From: Stappia sp. 28M-7
Lineage (GTDB): Bacteria; Pseudomonadota; Alphaproteobacteria; Rhizobiales; Stappiaceae
NCBI RefSeq assembly: GCF_014252955.1
Contig: NZ_JACMIA010000001.1
Coordinates: 3,494,258-3,558,257 of the forward strand
Length of the DNA stretch: 64,000 nt
Direction: 5' to 3'
Under the pieces are notes generated by a model that saw only the letters and a list, made by a program, of their open reading frames with translations, was not told where the DNA came from and searched no databases. The stretch's first letter is position 1. Each line of letters starts with the position of its first letter. Both the position numbers and the translations under genes were made by a program. Positions 25,071-34,643 of this stretch are shown here, piece by piece.

Positions 25071-25619
25071 GTGAGCGACAGATCTGACGATGAAACGGCA
25101 GCACGGCCCGGCGAGGAAGCGTTCGATCACGACCCGGCGCAAGGGCCGTTCGACGCCGGTCTTGTCTTCATCGGACATGTTGAAACGCCCTGGACGACGC
25201 GGGCCGAGTGCCCGCGCAACGGCCGCGCCACCGATGCCGTCTGCCGCGTCCGTCTCAAGCCGGAATATCGCAAGGGGCTGAAGTCGGTGGAGGAATGCAG
25301 CCACCTCATCCTGCTGTACTGGATGCACAAGGCCCGCCGCGATCTGGCGGTGCTTGCGCCCGGCTTTGCCGATGAGACCCATGGCTGTTTCGGCCTGCGC
25401 GCGCCGGTTCGCCCGAACCCGGTGTCCCTGTCGGTCGTGCAATTGCTGGACATGACCGAGGACGGCTTCCTGGTGCGCGGTCTCGATTGCCTGAACGGGA
25501 CGCCGCTCGTCGACATCAAGCCCTATTTCGCAACCACCGACAGCGTGCCGGACGCGCAGGTGCGCTGGCGCGAGCGGCTGAAAGAGACAGGGGTGATCAG
25601 CCCGCCGGGCGACGCCTGA
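25071..25619 (+). CDS. trmO: TrmO/TsaA-like tRNA m6t6A37 methyltransferase
   Basis: Protein of 182 residues of the TsaA/VirR beta-barrel family. E. coli TrmO uses SAM to N6-methylate threonylcarbamoyladenosine at position 37 of tRNA. The hallmark CFGLRAPVRPNPVSLSVVQLL corresponds to the family's R-S-P-RPNPIG motif, with an Ala in place of the usual Ser. The barrel begins FIGHVETPW and ends with DIKPYF. The length is shorter than E. coli TrmO, whose extra C-terminal domain is absent. The start is GTG at 25071 with GGAGG upstream. Tail overlaps the convergent acyltransferase gene by 23 bases. The Ala substitution leaves some doubt about the exact activity. Confidence 0.78.
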   Translation: MSDRSDDETAARPGEEAFDHDPAQGPFDAGLVFIGHVETPWTTRAECPRNGRATDAVCRVRLKPEYRKGLKSVEECSHLILLYWMHKARRDLAVLAPGFADETHGCFGLRAPVRPNPVSLSVVQLLDMTEDGFLVRGLDCLNGTPLVDIKPYFATTDSVPDAQVRWRERLKETGVISPPGDA

Positions 25620-26673
25620 ACGACAGGACCCGCAATCGCACCCACTCGCCTGCCCCGCGTATCGCTCGCGCCGCCGGCCGCTCCACGCCCACGGTCAAAA
25701 GCAGCGCCACAAGCGCGATCACAGCAAGAATGACAATGGCTGAAACGCCAAGCCCGAGCGCCGGCGCCAGCAGGAAGAAGCCCGCATAGCCGATGTGCTG
25801 GTGCAGCAGGTAGAACGGATAGGTCGCCCGCCCGGCCACCGCGACCGGCCCGACCGGCAGCCAGGGTGCGTCCAGCCGCGTTGCCAGCGCCAGAACGAGG
25901 AGCGAGACGGCGACGATGCCGGCAACGGCAAGCGGAGAAAACGGCTCGCCGCGATAGAGCTCGACCAGTCCGTCTGCGAACAGGATCGCTGCGGCGACGG
26001 CCTGCACGAAGGCCGCGGCAAGAACGAAGATCGCCCCTGCCTCCCCGCGTTCGCGCGCCCGCAGCATCATCCCGAAGGCGAAGAACCCGGCGAAGTCGGT
26101 CAGCAGAAGCCGGCGGAGGATGTCGCTGTCGATCACGGTCTGGTCGAGAGCTGCAATCGCCAGCCAGCCGAGGGCGATGGCGACCTGATGGCGCGACCAC
26201 AGGCCGACGAGCATCAACAGCCCGACCCAGCCGTAGAACAGGATTTCGGCGACGATGGACCAGTAGGCCCCGTCCATGAACGGCTGGCCGAGAAACGGCG
26301 ACAGCATGGTCAGGTTGGCAAGATACTGCGGCAGCGACAGCGGGAAGCCGAGCGCCGGCACGGCAAGGGTGACCAGCGCCGTGAGCGTCATCGCCACCAC
26401 ATAGACCGGCCACAGCCGCGCGATGCGGGCAACGGCGAAGGTGAAGGGATCGCGCCCTTCCGTCGAGATCGAGATGACGTAGCCGGAAATGGCGAAGAAG
26501 ACGGAGACGCCGAGATAGCCGAACCGCGCCCAGTCGCCCGGCTCGCACGCCCCGGCGACAGGCCCGGCCTCACCGGTCACCTGCATGCGAAAGCCGTAGT
26601 GGAACCAGGCGACCGCCGCCACGGCCGCAACCCGCATCAAGTCGAGACCCGGCCGTCTTGCCGCAGCACTCAT
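25597..26673 (-). CDS. Acyltransferase-3 family membrane protein (OafA/YrhL-like)
   Basis: About 358 residues with roughly ten membrane helices. It starts RPGLDLMRVAAVAAVAWFHYGF, the family N-terminus with the catalytic His in the first helix, and continues FGYLGVSVFFAISGYVIS, the second hallmark. Members O-acylate sugars or lipids of the cell envelope (LPS O-antigen, Nod factors, exopolysaccharide, glucans). AGGGGG precedes the ATG. No sugar genes are directly adjacent; a glycan gene group lies 5 kb away. Divergent from oxyR. Confidence 0.85.
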   Translation of the reverse strand: MSAAARRPGLDLMRVAAVAAVAWFHYGFRMQVTGEAGPVAGACEPGDWARFGYLGVSVFFAISGYVISISTEGRDPFTFAVARIARLWPVYVVAMTLTALVTLAVPALGFPLSLPQYLANLTMLSPFLGQPFMDGAYWSIVAEILFYGWVGLLMLVGLWSRHQVAIALGWLAIAALDQTVIDSDILRRLLLTDFAGFFAFGMMLRARERGEAGAIFVLAAAFVQAVAAAILFADGLVELYRGEPFSPLAVAGIVAVSLLVLALATRLDAPWLPVGPVAVAGRATYPFYLLHQHIGYAGFFLLAPALGLGVSAIVILAVIALVALLLTVGVERPAARAIRGAGEWVRLRVLSFRRRPAG

Positions 26674-26795
26674 TACATCCCCCTCGCCTCAGGCCCCGAG
26701 TATCGCCATTTTCCGGTTAAGGGGAATTGAAACGGCAGGCCATCCGCCTGATCAGCACCAATCGCATTGAAGGCTGCCCGCGATAAGTTTATCCA

Positions 26796-27758
26796 ATGAC
26801 AATGATCACGCTTCGCCAGCTGCGCTATTTCGATGCGCTCGCCCGCCACCTGCATTTCGGGCGCGCCGCCGAAGCCGTTGCCGTGTCCCAGCCGGCACTG
26901 TCCATGCAGGTGCGCGAGCTGGAGGCGACCCTCGGCATCGCCCTGGTGGAGCGCCGCACCTCGGGAATCCGCCTGACGGCGGAGGGAGAGGAAATCGCCC
27001 GCCGGGCGCAGCGCATCCTGTCCGAGACGCGGGATCTTCTCGACTATGGCCGGCACGCCAGCGAGGTGATGAGCGGGACGCTCCGCCTCGGCATCATTCC
27101 CTCCATCGCCCCGTATCTCCTGCCGCGCATCCTGCCGACGCTGACCCGGAGCCATCCGCATGTCGAGCTGCAGCTGCGCGAGACGCTGACGCAGGCGTTG
27201 GTCGGCGAACTGCTGCAGGGCGAACTCGACGTCATCCTGGCGGCCCTGCCCGTCGCCGGCGCCGAATTCGAAACCCGGCCGCTGTTCCAGGATCGCTTCC
27301 TGCTGGCCGTGCAGTCGCGTCCCGATCTCGACGAACGCCAGCGCGTCGACCCGCGGACCGTCAACGGTTCCTCGCTGCTGCTGCTGGAAGAAGGGCACTG
27401 CCTGCGCGATCAGGCGCTGAACTATTGCGAGGGATTGCAGCCGACCGCCCGCTCCGGCTTCGGCGCCACCAGCCTGTCGACGGTGATGCAGATGGTCGCC
27501 GCCGGCTATGGCGTGACGCTGCTTCCCGAACTCTGCGCCTCGGTGGAGGTGCGCGACGAACGGGTGGCGCTGCTGCGCTTCGAGGAACCGCAGCCGCAAA
27601 GGACGGTCGGGCTGGTCTGGCGGCGCTCCTCCCCGCGCAAACGCGACTTCGAGGCACTCGGCAGCTGCATTCTCGAAGCTCTGGATCCCGGCGCCCAGCT
27701 TCTGCCGCCGCTCGCTGTCGGCGAGGATTTTCGCACCGGACAGCGCCCCGATGCCTGA
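26796..27758 (+). CDS. oxyR: LysR-family peroxide sensor
   Basis: Regulator of 320 residues: winged helix at about 5-64 (LRQLRYFDALARHLHFGRAAEAVAVSQPALSMQVRELE) and a type 2 periplasmic-binding-like sensor domain. The peroxide-sensing motif is intact: LLLLEEGHCLRDQALNYC gives C202 and C211, spaced nine residues apart like C199 and C208 of E. coli OxyR, so a disulfide switch is expected. It therefore should activate antioxidant genes on oxidation. Unlike many alphaproteobacteria, no katG or ahpC is next to it; its divergent neighbour is an acyltransferase. Two ATGs at the start (26796, 26802) cannot be told apart. Confidence 0.92.
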   Translation: MTMITLRQLRYFDALARHLHFGRAAEAVAVSQPALSMQVRELEATLGIALVERRTSGIRLTAEGEEIARRAQRILSETRDLLDYGRHASEVMSGTLRLGIIPSIAPYLLPRILPTLTRSHPHVELQLRETLTQALVGELLQGELDVILAALPVAGAEFETRPLFQDRFLLAVQSRPDLDERQRVDPRTVNGSSLLLLEEGHCLRDQALNYCEGLQPTARSGFGATSLSTVMQMVAAGYGVTLLPELCASVEVRDERVALLRFEEPQPQRTVGLVWRRSSPRKRDFEALGSCILEALDPGAQLLPPLAVGEDFRTGQRPDA

Positions 27759-27773
27759 GCGGACCAGGCCGGC

Positions 27774-28115
27774 ATGATCCTAGGGCGAAAAGCCTCGGGC
27801 GGCACCCGCCGCCAGAAGGAGATGCGCAAGGCGCTGCGGGTGACGGTGCCGCGCATTCCTTTCGCGGATGCCGAACCGGTGCTGGCCGGGGCGCTCGCCC
27901 CGCATCTGCGGCACCTGCCGCCTTCCGTGGCCGTGTGGCTCGCGCTCGTCGCCCATGTCCGCCATGCCCATAGCGACTACGACGCGCTGCTCGACGACGG
28001 CTACGAGCGCGACGCGGCCCGCTATTTCGCGCTGACCTCGATCAACGACACCCTGCTCGACTGGGGCGCGACACGGCAGGTCAGTGCCGACGAGGACGAG
28101 ATCAGCGAGGATTGA
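27774..28115 (+). CDS. DUF2293 protein
   Basis: Protein of 113 residues matching the DUF2293 pattern: VTVPRIPFADAEPVLAGALAPHLRHLPPSVAVWLALVAHVRHAHSDYDALLDDGYERDAARYFALTSINDTLLDWG. Soluble, helical, His- and Asp-rich. Members are common in alphaproteobacteria and have no known function. It follows oxyR by 15 bases and may share its transcript; the tail converges on the MOSC gene. Ribosome site is weak. Confidence 0.8.
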   Translation: MILGRKASGGTRRQKEMRKALRVTVPRIPFADAEPVLAGALAPHLRHLPPSVAVWLALVAHVRHAHSDYDALLDDGYERDAARYFALTSINDTLLDWGATRQVSADEDEISED

Positions 28116-28125
28116 GGGCGAACTC

Positions 28126-28740
28126 TCAGCGATAGAGCCAGTGCTCGGGAATATGCGCGGTGACCGCCTCGCCGGGACGGATGACGCCGGGCCGTTCCAC
28201 ATAGGCGACGAGACCGCGGCGGCGGCGCGCCGTCTTGGGGAACAGCAGGTCGAGCCCCTCGCGGTCGGGATAGTGTTCGGCGATGGAAGCCCCGGCGATC
28301 CGGCAGGGCATGTTGTCGCCATCGACCCGGAGCACCGCGCCGCCAGCGAAGACGAGACGCGTGCGCGGCGGGACCAGAGACAGGCGCGGCAGGCCCTCCA
28401 GAAGGACGTTGCCGCCGATCCACTCCGCCTCGATGCGCGGGAGGCCCATGTCGGCTGCGACCTCAGCCAGTTCCTCGGCGGACAGGATCGACACCTGTCG
28501 CTCGTTGCACATCTCGGTACCGCGCGGATACCAGGGCTCGCGCGAGCCCGAGCGGCGGGTGTAGCCGGTGTGGCGCCCTCCGGGGATGCCCTCGAAGCAG
28601 AGCTTCAGCGCCGCCGTCCAGGTGGTGCGGAAATCATCCGGCGTCTGGGTGGCGAGCACCTTGACCGTCGTTGCTGCGAGCTTGCGCGCCGGCACGCTGT
28701 GCAACTCGTCCATGTGCTCGCGTCCGAACAGATCCGCCAT
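28126..28740 (-). CDS. MOSC-domain protein
   Basis: Protein of 204 residues with one MOSC domain, named after molybdenum-cofactor sulfurase. The conserved cysteine is C146 in GDNMPCRIAG, preceded by IGGNVLLEGLPRLSLVPPRTRL, both hallmarks. MOSC proteins handle sulfur transfer or bind molybdenum cofactor, for example YiiM-like reduction of hydroxylated bases. No sulfurase or reductase partner is adjacent. Single gene. Confidence 0.85.
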   Translation of the reverse strand: MADLFGREHMDELHSVPARKLAATTVKVLATQTPDDFRTTWTAALKLCFEGIPGGRHTGYTRRSGSREPWYPRGTEMCNERQVSILSAEELAEVAADMGLPRIEAEWIGGNVLLEGLPRLSLVPPRTRLVFAGGAVLRVDGDNMPCRIAGASIAEHYPDREGLDLLFPKTARRRRGLVAYVERPGVIRPGEAVTAHIPEHWLYR

Positions 28741-28854
28741 CGCTCACCTTCCTGCCTCATCGCCCGCAGGCAAAACCGGTGCGGGAAACCGAGGGATACA
28801 ATGAGTCCTACGGCGAGGAAAGCCGCCCCCTGCCGCCGGGAAGGGGAGCGGAAA

Positions 28855-28886
28855 CGAAAACGGCGGCGCGAGAACCGCGCCGCCGT
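28855..28886 (-). terminator. Rho-independent terminator after ettA
   Basis: On the minus strand, ACGGCGGCGCG and its perfect 11-bp complement with a 5-nt loop, followed by TTTTCGTTT. It lies 30 bases past the ettA stop codon. Confidence 0.85.
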
Positions 28887-28916
28887 CTCCTGCCAGAAGG
28901 GCGTTCCGCCTGCGCC

Positions 28917-30566
<1,650 letters not shown>

Positions 30567-30826
30567 AGGTGCTTGCCGCTCCATTCTGGACATGAGGGGA
30601 AACTGGCCGCTTCTTAGTCGATGGAGGCCTTCGGGGCAAGGGAAAGTCCCCGGACGCCAGCCCCCTGGCCCCGCCTGGCCCGCTTTCGCGCCCCGCCCGC
30701 TCCCGCATTGCCGCCACCTTGCAGATGTGCCGGATCGGCACGACGGGCGCCTCCCCCGCGTTTACCTCCCGTTCACCGTCGACCAGCATTCTGGCGACGG
30801 GCTGGGCGCTCAGAAGGATTCAAGTC

Positions 30827-31084
30827 ATGCGTATCCCGAGACCGGCCGGTCTTGCCGGCATTCTTGCTCTCTCCCTGCTTGTCGCGGCCTGCGGCTCGAA
30901 CCGTTTCGAGCGCGGCGTGACGGGTGGCGCAATCGGCGGTGCAGCCGGTGCAGGCGCGCTGGCCCTGGCCGGCGGCCCCGTGCTGGTCGGCATGGCGGCA
31001 GGCGCCGTCGGCGGTGCAGCAATCGGTGCGCTGACCAACGAGTGCCAGATCGACCTCGGACCGCAGCGCCCGAACAACTGCTGA
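30827..31084 (+). CDS. Small lipoprotein with glycine-zipper-like helix
   Basis: Protein of 85 residues. A lipoprotein signal (LAGILALSLLVAAC) gives a predicted lipidated Cys. The mature part is mostly a Gly/Ala-rich hydrophobic segment of repeated GG-A/I motifs (VTGGAIGGAAGAGALALAGG), followed by a short tail with two more Cys (ECQ... NNC). Glycine-zipper lipoproteins of this type sit at the outer membrane. The ATG at 30827 has AAGGATT upstream; the open frame extends to 30719 but that part lacks a ribosome site. Confidence 0.82.
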   Translation: MRIPRPAGLAGILALSLLVAACGSNRFERGVTGGAIGGAAGAGALALAGGPVLVGMAAGAVGGAAIGALTNECQIDLGPQRPNNC

Positions 31085-31425
31085 GACGCCGGCGCTACCG
31101 CGCCGAGGCAGGCTTTCCCCGCACAGACACACCGTCGGGACCGGCATGTCCAAGGACATGCCGGTCCCGCGGTTTTCGCGCGTCCGGAAGTTACCGGCGC
31201 ACCGATCGCAGGCGCTCGCCCAACGCCCTGATATCGCAAGCATCTTCCGGAAACTGCCGCTGCATCCAAAGCCAATCGAGAAGCAGAACCCCTGCAACAA
31301 ATGACGATAGCCAGATTTACCTTGAGCACCTGTACATAATCAGGTCATATTTTCGCCAAACAAGCAGGACCAATAGCAAAAACAAGGTTGATCCAAAGCC
31401 GGCGCGAAACGGGGCGGACAGAGAT
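31085..31425. other. Intergenic region between the lipoprotein and sulfotransferase genes
   Basis: About 340 bases. The left half holds a near-perfect terminator hairpin (31137-31176). The right half (31270-31420) is distinctly AT-richer than the surroundings and should contain the sulfotransferase promoter. No in-frame ATG or GTG for the sulfotransferase occurs here. Confidence 0.6.
31137..31176 (+). terminator. Strong terminator after the lipoprotein gene
   Basis: Perfect 15-bp arms (31137-31151 and 31154-31168) separated by AA, with TTTT at 31173-31176. The longest perfect stem noted in the window. Confidence 0.75.
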
Positions 31426-32088
31426 TTGCTTGTTCCGAAGGACACAAGACGGAGCTTCTTCAGGCGGGAGAAGAAGAACATCCTTTTCCTGCATGTGCCG
31501 AAGTGCGGCGGATCCTTCGTGGAGCAGGCGTTCCTGCCCTGGATCCGCAAATGTCCCTCGCGCCGCCTCCGCGATGCCCGCGGTCACCTCACATATCGCG
31601 AATACTCCGAGGTCTTCGATCGGCACCGGGTCGACCTCTCCGCCATGCATGTCTTCACTGTCGTGCGCAATCCTTGGGACTGGCACGTTTCCTGGTTCCA
31701 CTACCTCAAGGAAGATCGCGGCCGCGGCAGGTCCGGCATGCCGACGGAGGTGGAGCTGTTCCAGAGCTTCGACTTTTCCGACTACCTGCGCTGGCTGGCG
31801 GACGACGAGGCGCCGACCTCCCCCACCCGCTACATCCGCAAGCAACAGCTCGACTACCTGACGGATGCGAACGGCAGGCTCGCTGTCCACCGTGTCCTGC
31901 GGCAGGAGCGACTGGCGGAAGACCTCGCGAAGATGACCGCGGATCTGCACCTGGCCGTCACCGTTCCCGAGAGCCGCGCCAACCAGTCCTCGCATGGCCA
32001 CTATCGCCAGTATTACGATGACTTCGGGATCGATCTGATCGCACAGCGTCACAAGGACGACATCAAGACCTTCGGCTATTCGTTCTGA
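31426..32088 (+). CDS. Sulfotransferase-family protein, non-ATG start
   Basis: About 220 residues of the PAPS-dependent sulfotransferase family 2 type. The 5'-phosphosulfate loop is FLHVPKCGGSFVEQAF and the 3'-phosphate motif is VFTVVRNPWDWHVSWFHYLK. It would sulfate a surface sugar or small molecule. The first in-frame ATG lies after the phosphosulfate loop and cannot be the start. No ATG or GTG exists upstream in frame back to 31085, so the best start is TTG at 31426 with GGGGCGGA eight bases before it. CTG at 31330 is another option. Either a true non-ATG start or an upstream sequence error. Next to other glycan-type genes. Confidence 0.75.
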   Translation: MLVPKDTRRSFFRREKKNILFLHVPKCGGSFVEQAFLPWIRKCPSRRLRDARGHLTYREYSEVFDRHRVDLSAMHVFTVVRNPWDWHVSWFHYLKEDRGRGRSGMPTEVELFQSFDFSDYLRWLADDEAPTSPTRYIRKQQLDYLTDANGRLAVHRVLRQERLAEDLAKMTADLHLAVTVPESRANQSSHGHYRQYYDDFGIDLIAQRHKDDIKTFGYSF

Positions 32089-32179
32089 AGCGTCCTGAAA
32101 CGGGCTGCGGACTTGCAATTCGCCGTCCAAGCTGCAATGGCTCAGCCGTTCCGTCCCTATCGCGAGTTCACGATCCCCA

Positions 32180-32833
32180 ATGGGCTTCAACCTGATCCGT
32201 TTCGCCCTCGACCCGCACTATCGGGCCGTCAAGCGCTGGAAACTTGCAAAAGGCGACGACCGCCTGCTGACCGACGTGCCGCTGGACGGAAGTTCGCTGG
32301 TTGTCGATGCCGGGTTCTACAAGGGCGACTTTTCCGCCCGCATCTCCCAGAAGGGATCGCCGACGGTCCTGGCCTTCGAGCCGGCGCCCGAATTCTGCGA
32401 ACGCGCCCGCCCGTTGCTTGCTGCCATGCCGAACGTGACGCTGGATTGCGCCGGCCTGTCGGACTTCAACGGCACGGCGAAGCTCGTCTACGACAACGAC
32501 GGCAGCAGCACCCAGCGACAGCAGCAGGGCGAGAGCGTCGAGGTGCAGCTGCGCCGTGCCTCCGATATCGTGCGCGCGGCCGGTCGGCCGGTCGACCTGA
32601 TGAAGCTCAACATCGAGGGCGACGAGTATCCGGTTCTGGAAAACCTGATTGCCGAAGGCCTGATGGGCGAGGTGCGCCATCTCGTGGTGCAGTTCCACCT
32701 GATCGACCAGACCAGCCGCCAGCGCTATGAGCGCATCGCCGAGGGCCTGTCGAAGACCCACGATCTTGCCTGGCGTTATCCGTTCGTCTGGGAACGCTGG
32801 GACCTGCGCGACAGCGTCTCGCCGAGCAGGTAG
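32180..32833 (+). CDS. FkbM-family methyltransferase
   Basis: Protein of 217 residues with a class I SAM-binding fold of the FkbM family. Motif I is VVDAGFYKGDFSARI, the acidic end of strand 2 is FEPAPEFCERA, and the late MKLNIEGDEYPVLENL is typical for FkbM. These enzymes O-methylate sugars or polyketides; here the neighbours favour a sugar. Its 3' end overlaps the convergent glycosyltransferase-like gene by 58 bases. Confidence 0.85.
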   Translation: MGFNLIRFALDPHYRAVKRWKLAKGDDRLLTDVPLDGSSLVVDAGFYKGDFSARISQKGSPTVLAFEPAPEFCERARPLLAAMPNVTLDCAGLSDFNGTAKLVYDNDGSSTQRQQQGESVEVQLRRASDIVRAAGRPVDLMKLNIEGDEYPVLENLIAEGLMGEVRHLVVQFHLIDQTSRQRYERIAEGLSKTHDLAWRYPFVWERWDLRDSVSPSR

Positions 32834-33534
32834 AGGCGGCGGCGAACGCCGTCGCTGAAGCGCAGCCGGCGGCCATCGAGATGGCCGACCGTGCGCGGAT
32901 GGGCGTAGGGGCCATAGATGTAGCCCCCGCCGACATAAAGGCACAGCCCGCCTTCCAGCCCGACCGAGCTGCCGTCCGGCCCCTTCAGCAGCGGCAGCAC
33001 CACCTCGCGATACCGCGCAATGTCGAGAATATGCGGATTGTTCGACCGCCCGCTGATCCGGCACAGCGGAAAATCGGCATCGCCCGCCGGCTCCATTCCC
33101 AGATCGTAAGCCGCCGGCCGGTTCCGCCGCTTGTTGAAGCGCAGGTAATCGATACCGCGGGCCCGCATCTCGTCCACCATCTGGTCGAGCGAATGATGGA
33201 TTCGGCTCTTCACGAAGACGAAATCGTGTTCGAGCTGCATGGCATAGTCGCCCTCGCACACTTCGAGCGAGCGGGCAAAGCCGTCCAGCATCCCGTTGGT
33301 TTGCACCAGCTCGAAGGGGATGTCCGGCAGCCCGTCGCGGATCGTCGCGACCCAGGCCTCGAACATGTCGGGATTCGGATTGGGATCGATGAAGATGCGG
33401 GTGACGATGCGGTGGCGGCTGTCCTTGCCGAAGACATCGAAAAACGAGCGCACGGCATGCTGAGCGAGGCAGTGGGAAGGATCCCGCGATGCCACGTTGG
33501 TGAAGACGTTGAGGTTGAAGACCTCGGACTTCAT
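32776..33534 (-). CDS. Glycosyltransferase-like protein
   Basis: Protein of 252 residues, soluble. The N-terminal half has a GT-A-like pattern: FNLNVFTNVASRD, then RIFIDPNPNP and, after about 90 residues, YAMQLEHDFVFVKS, where E-H-D could be the metal-binding DxD-type site. A Gly-rich C-terminal loop (VGLEGGLCLYVGGGYIYGPY) follows. The family is not clear to me; relatives are uncharacterised glycan proteins. GGAG precedes the ATG. Convergent overlap with the FkbM gene; divergent from the next gene. Confidence 0.62.
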   Translation of the reverse strand: MKSEVFNLNVFTNVASRDPSHCLAQHAVRSFFDVFGKDSRHRIVTRIFIDPNPNPDMFEAWVATIRDGLPDIPFELVQTNGMLDGFARSLEVCEGDYAMQLEHDFVFVKSRIHHSLDQMVDEMRARGIDYLRFNKRRNRPAAYDLGMEPAGDADFPLCRISGRSNNPHILDIARYREVVLPLLKGPDGSSVGLEGGLCLYVGGGYIYGPYAHPRTVGHLDGRRLRFSDGVRRRLYLLGETLSRRSQRSQTNG

Positions 33535-33619
33535 GCGGACTCCATGCTTGCTTTCCCGTTGCGCCGACCGTAAGCGTGGCGCGTCCTTACCTATTTTGCA
33601 GCCTTATAGGTGGCCCGAC

Positions 33620-34624
33620 GTGTCAAAGCCAGTCCCGCGACGCTGGATGAAGCGGCTGGACGCCGTGCTGATGCCTGCTCCCTACCGGGCGCTGGCAAGC
33701 CGCCTGATGCTGCCTGCCTGGCCGCGGGCGCGCCTTGCCGAAAGCCGCGTCGAGCGCATCCGCGAGGACGTGACCTCGACCCGGCTGGGCGCTGATCGTG
33801 TCGGTTGCCTGCGCGTTGCCGGCCCGCTCGACATCGATCCGCTCTCCGGTCTTCTCTTCGACGATGCCCGCCTGGTTTCCCCCCAGCCGGGCGAGGAACT
33901 TCTGCCCTGGCCGCAGGCCCGGCCGGATGTGACCCGCCGGCTGCGGATGAACCCGGTGATGCGCCCGCCGCTGAGCGTGCTGCATCATGGCGACGACGGC
34001 TCGCTTGCCGCCTTCTGCTCCGACGTGCTGCCGCGCTTCTTCGCGCTCGACCATCTGGAGCTGCCCCAGGATCTCCTCCTTGTGGTTCCGGTTTCCATGG
34101 GCATGACCGACCGTTTCCAGGACGCGATCACCGACGGCGTGTTCCGTCCCCGCCCTGTCGAGCTGATGCGTCAGGGCCGGGTCACCCGCTCCGATACGGT
34201 CTATGTGATCGAGCGCCCGCTCGGCCATGCCGGCGTTCTTGGCCGGATCGCCGCACGCCTTGCCGAGGTCTATCCGGTAGACGAGACGGCAGACGCTCCG
34301 GTGGATGTGCTGCTGTGCGAGGGCGGCCCCTCGCGCGCCGAACGGTTGCTGGCAGGCCATGCAGATTTGCGCGCGGCGGTGGCGGAAGGCCGCCTCAAGG
34401 TCGTCGACCCGGCCGATCTTCCCTTGCGCGCGCTGGTGCAGCGCCTGCGCCGTGCCCGCACGCTATTCGCCCCGTCCAGCGGCGAGCTGTCCGCAGCCGT
34501 ACTGGCCGGCGGTTTCCTCCAGCGTCTCGTCGAAATCGCCGCCCCGTCTGGCCGGACCGATCCGCGCCCGTCAGTGATCGCCGCCGGGCTGGGTCTCGAT
34601 CTCGAGCGCCTCGCCTCCCGGTAA
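33620..34624 (+). CDS. Putative GT61-like glycan protein
   Basis: About 334 residues, no membrane helix. The pattern LSVLHHGDDGSLAAFCSDVLPRFFALDHLELPQDLLLVVPVSM followed late by TLFAPSSGELSAAVLAGGFLQRLVEIA resembles DUF563/GT61 glycosyltransferases (a His-containing H-x-x-x-D-x-L-P-R stretch, then a C-terminal Gly/Ala donor-site helix), but the match is partial and the usual HGAGL motif is not evident. The start is GTG at 33620 with AGGTGG six bases before it. Stands alone on the plus strand in the glycan group. Confidence 0.55.
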   Translation: MSKPVPRRWMKRLDAVLMPAPYRALASRLMLPAWPRARLAESRVERIREDVTSTRLGADRVGCLRVAGPLDIDPLSGLLFDDARLVSPQPGEELLPWPQARPDVTRRLRMNPVMRPPLSVLHHGDDGSLAAFCSDVLPRFFALDHLELPQDLLLVVPVSMGMTDRFQDAITDGVFRPRPVELMRQGRVTRSDTVYVIERPLGHAGVLGRIAARLAEVYPVDETADAPVDVLLCEGGPSRAERLLAGHADLRAAVAEGRLKVVDPADLPLRALVQRLRRARTLFAPSSGELSAAVLAGGFLQRLVEIAAPSGRTDPRPSVIAAGLGLDLERLASR

Positions 34625-34643
34625 GATCAGGCCGCGTTGGTGC

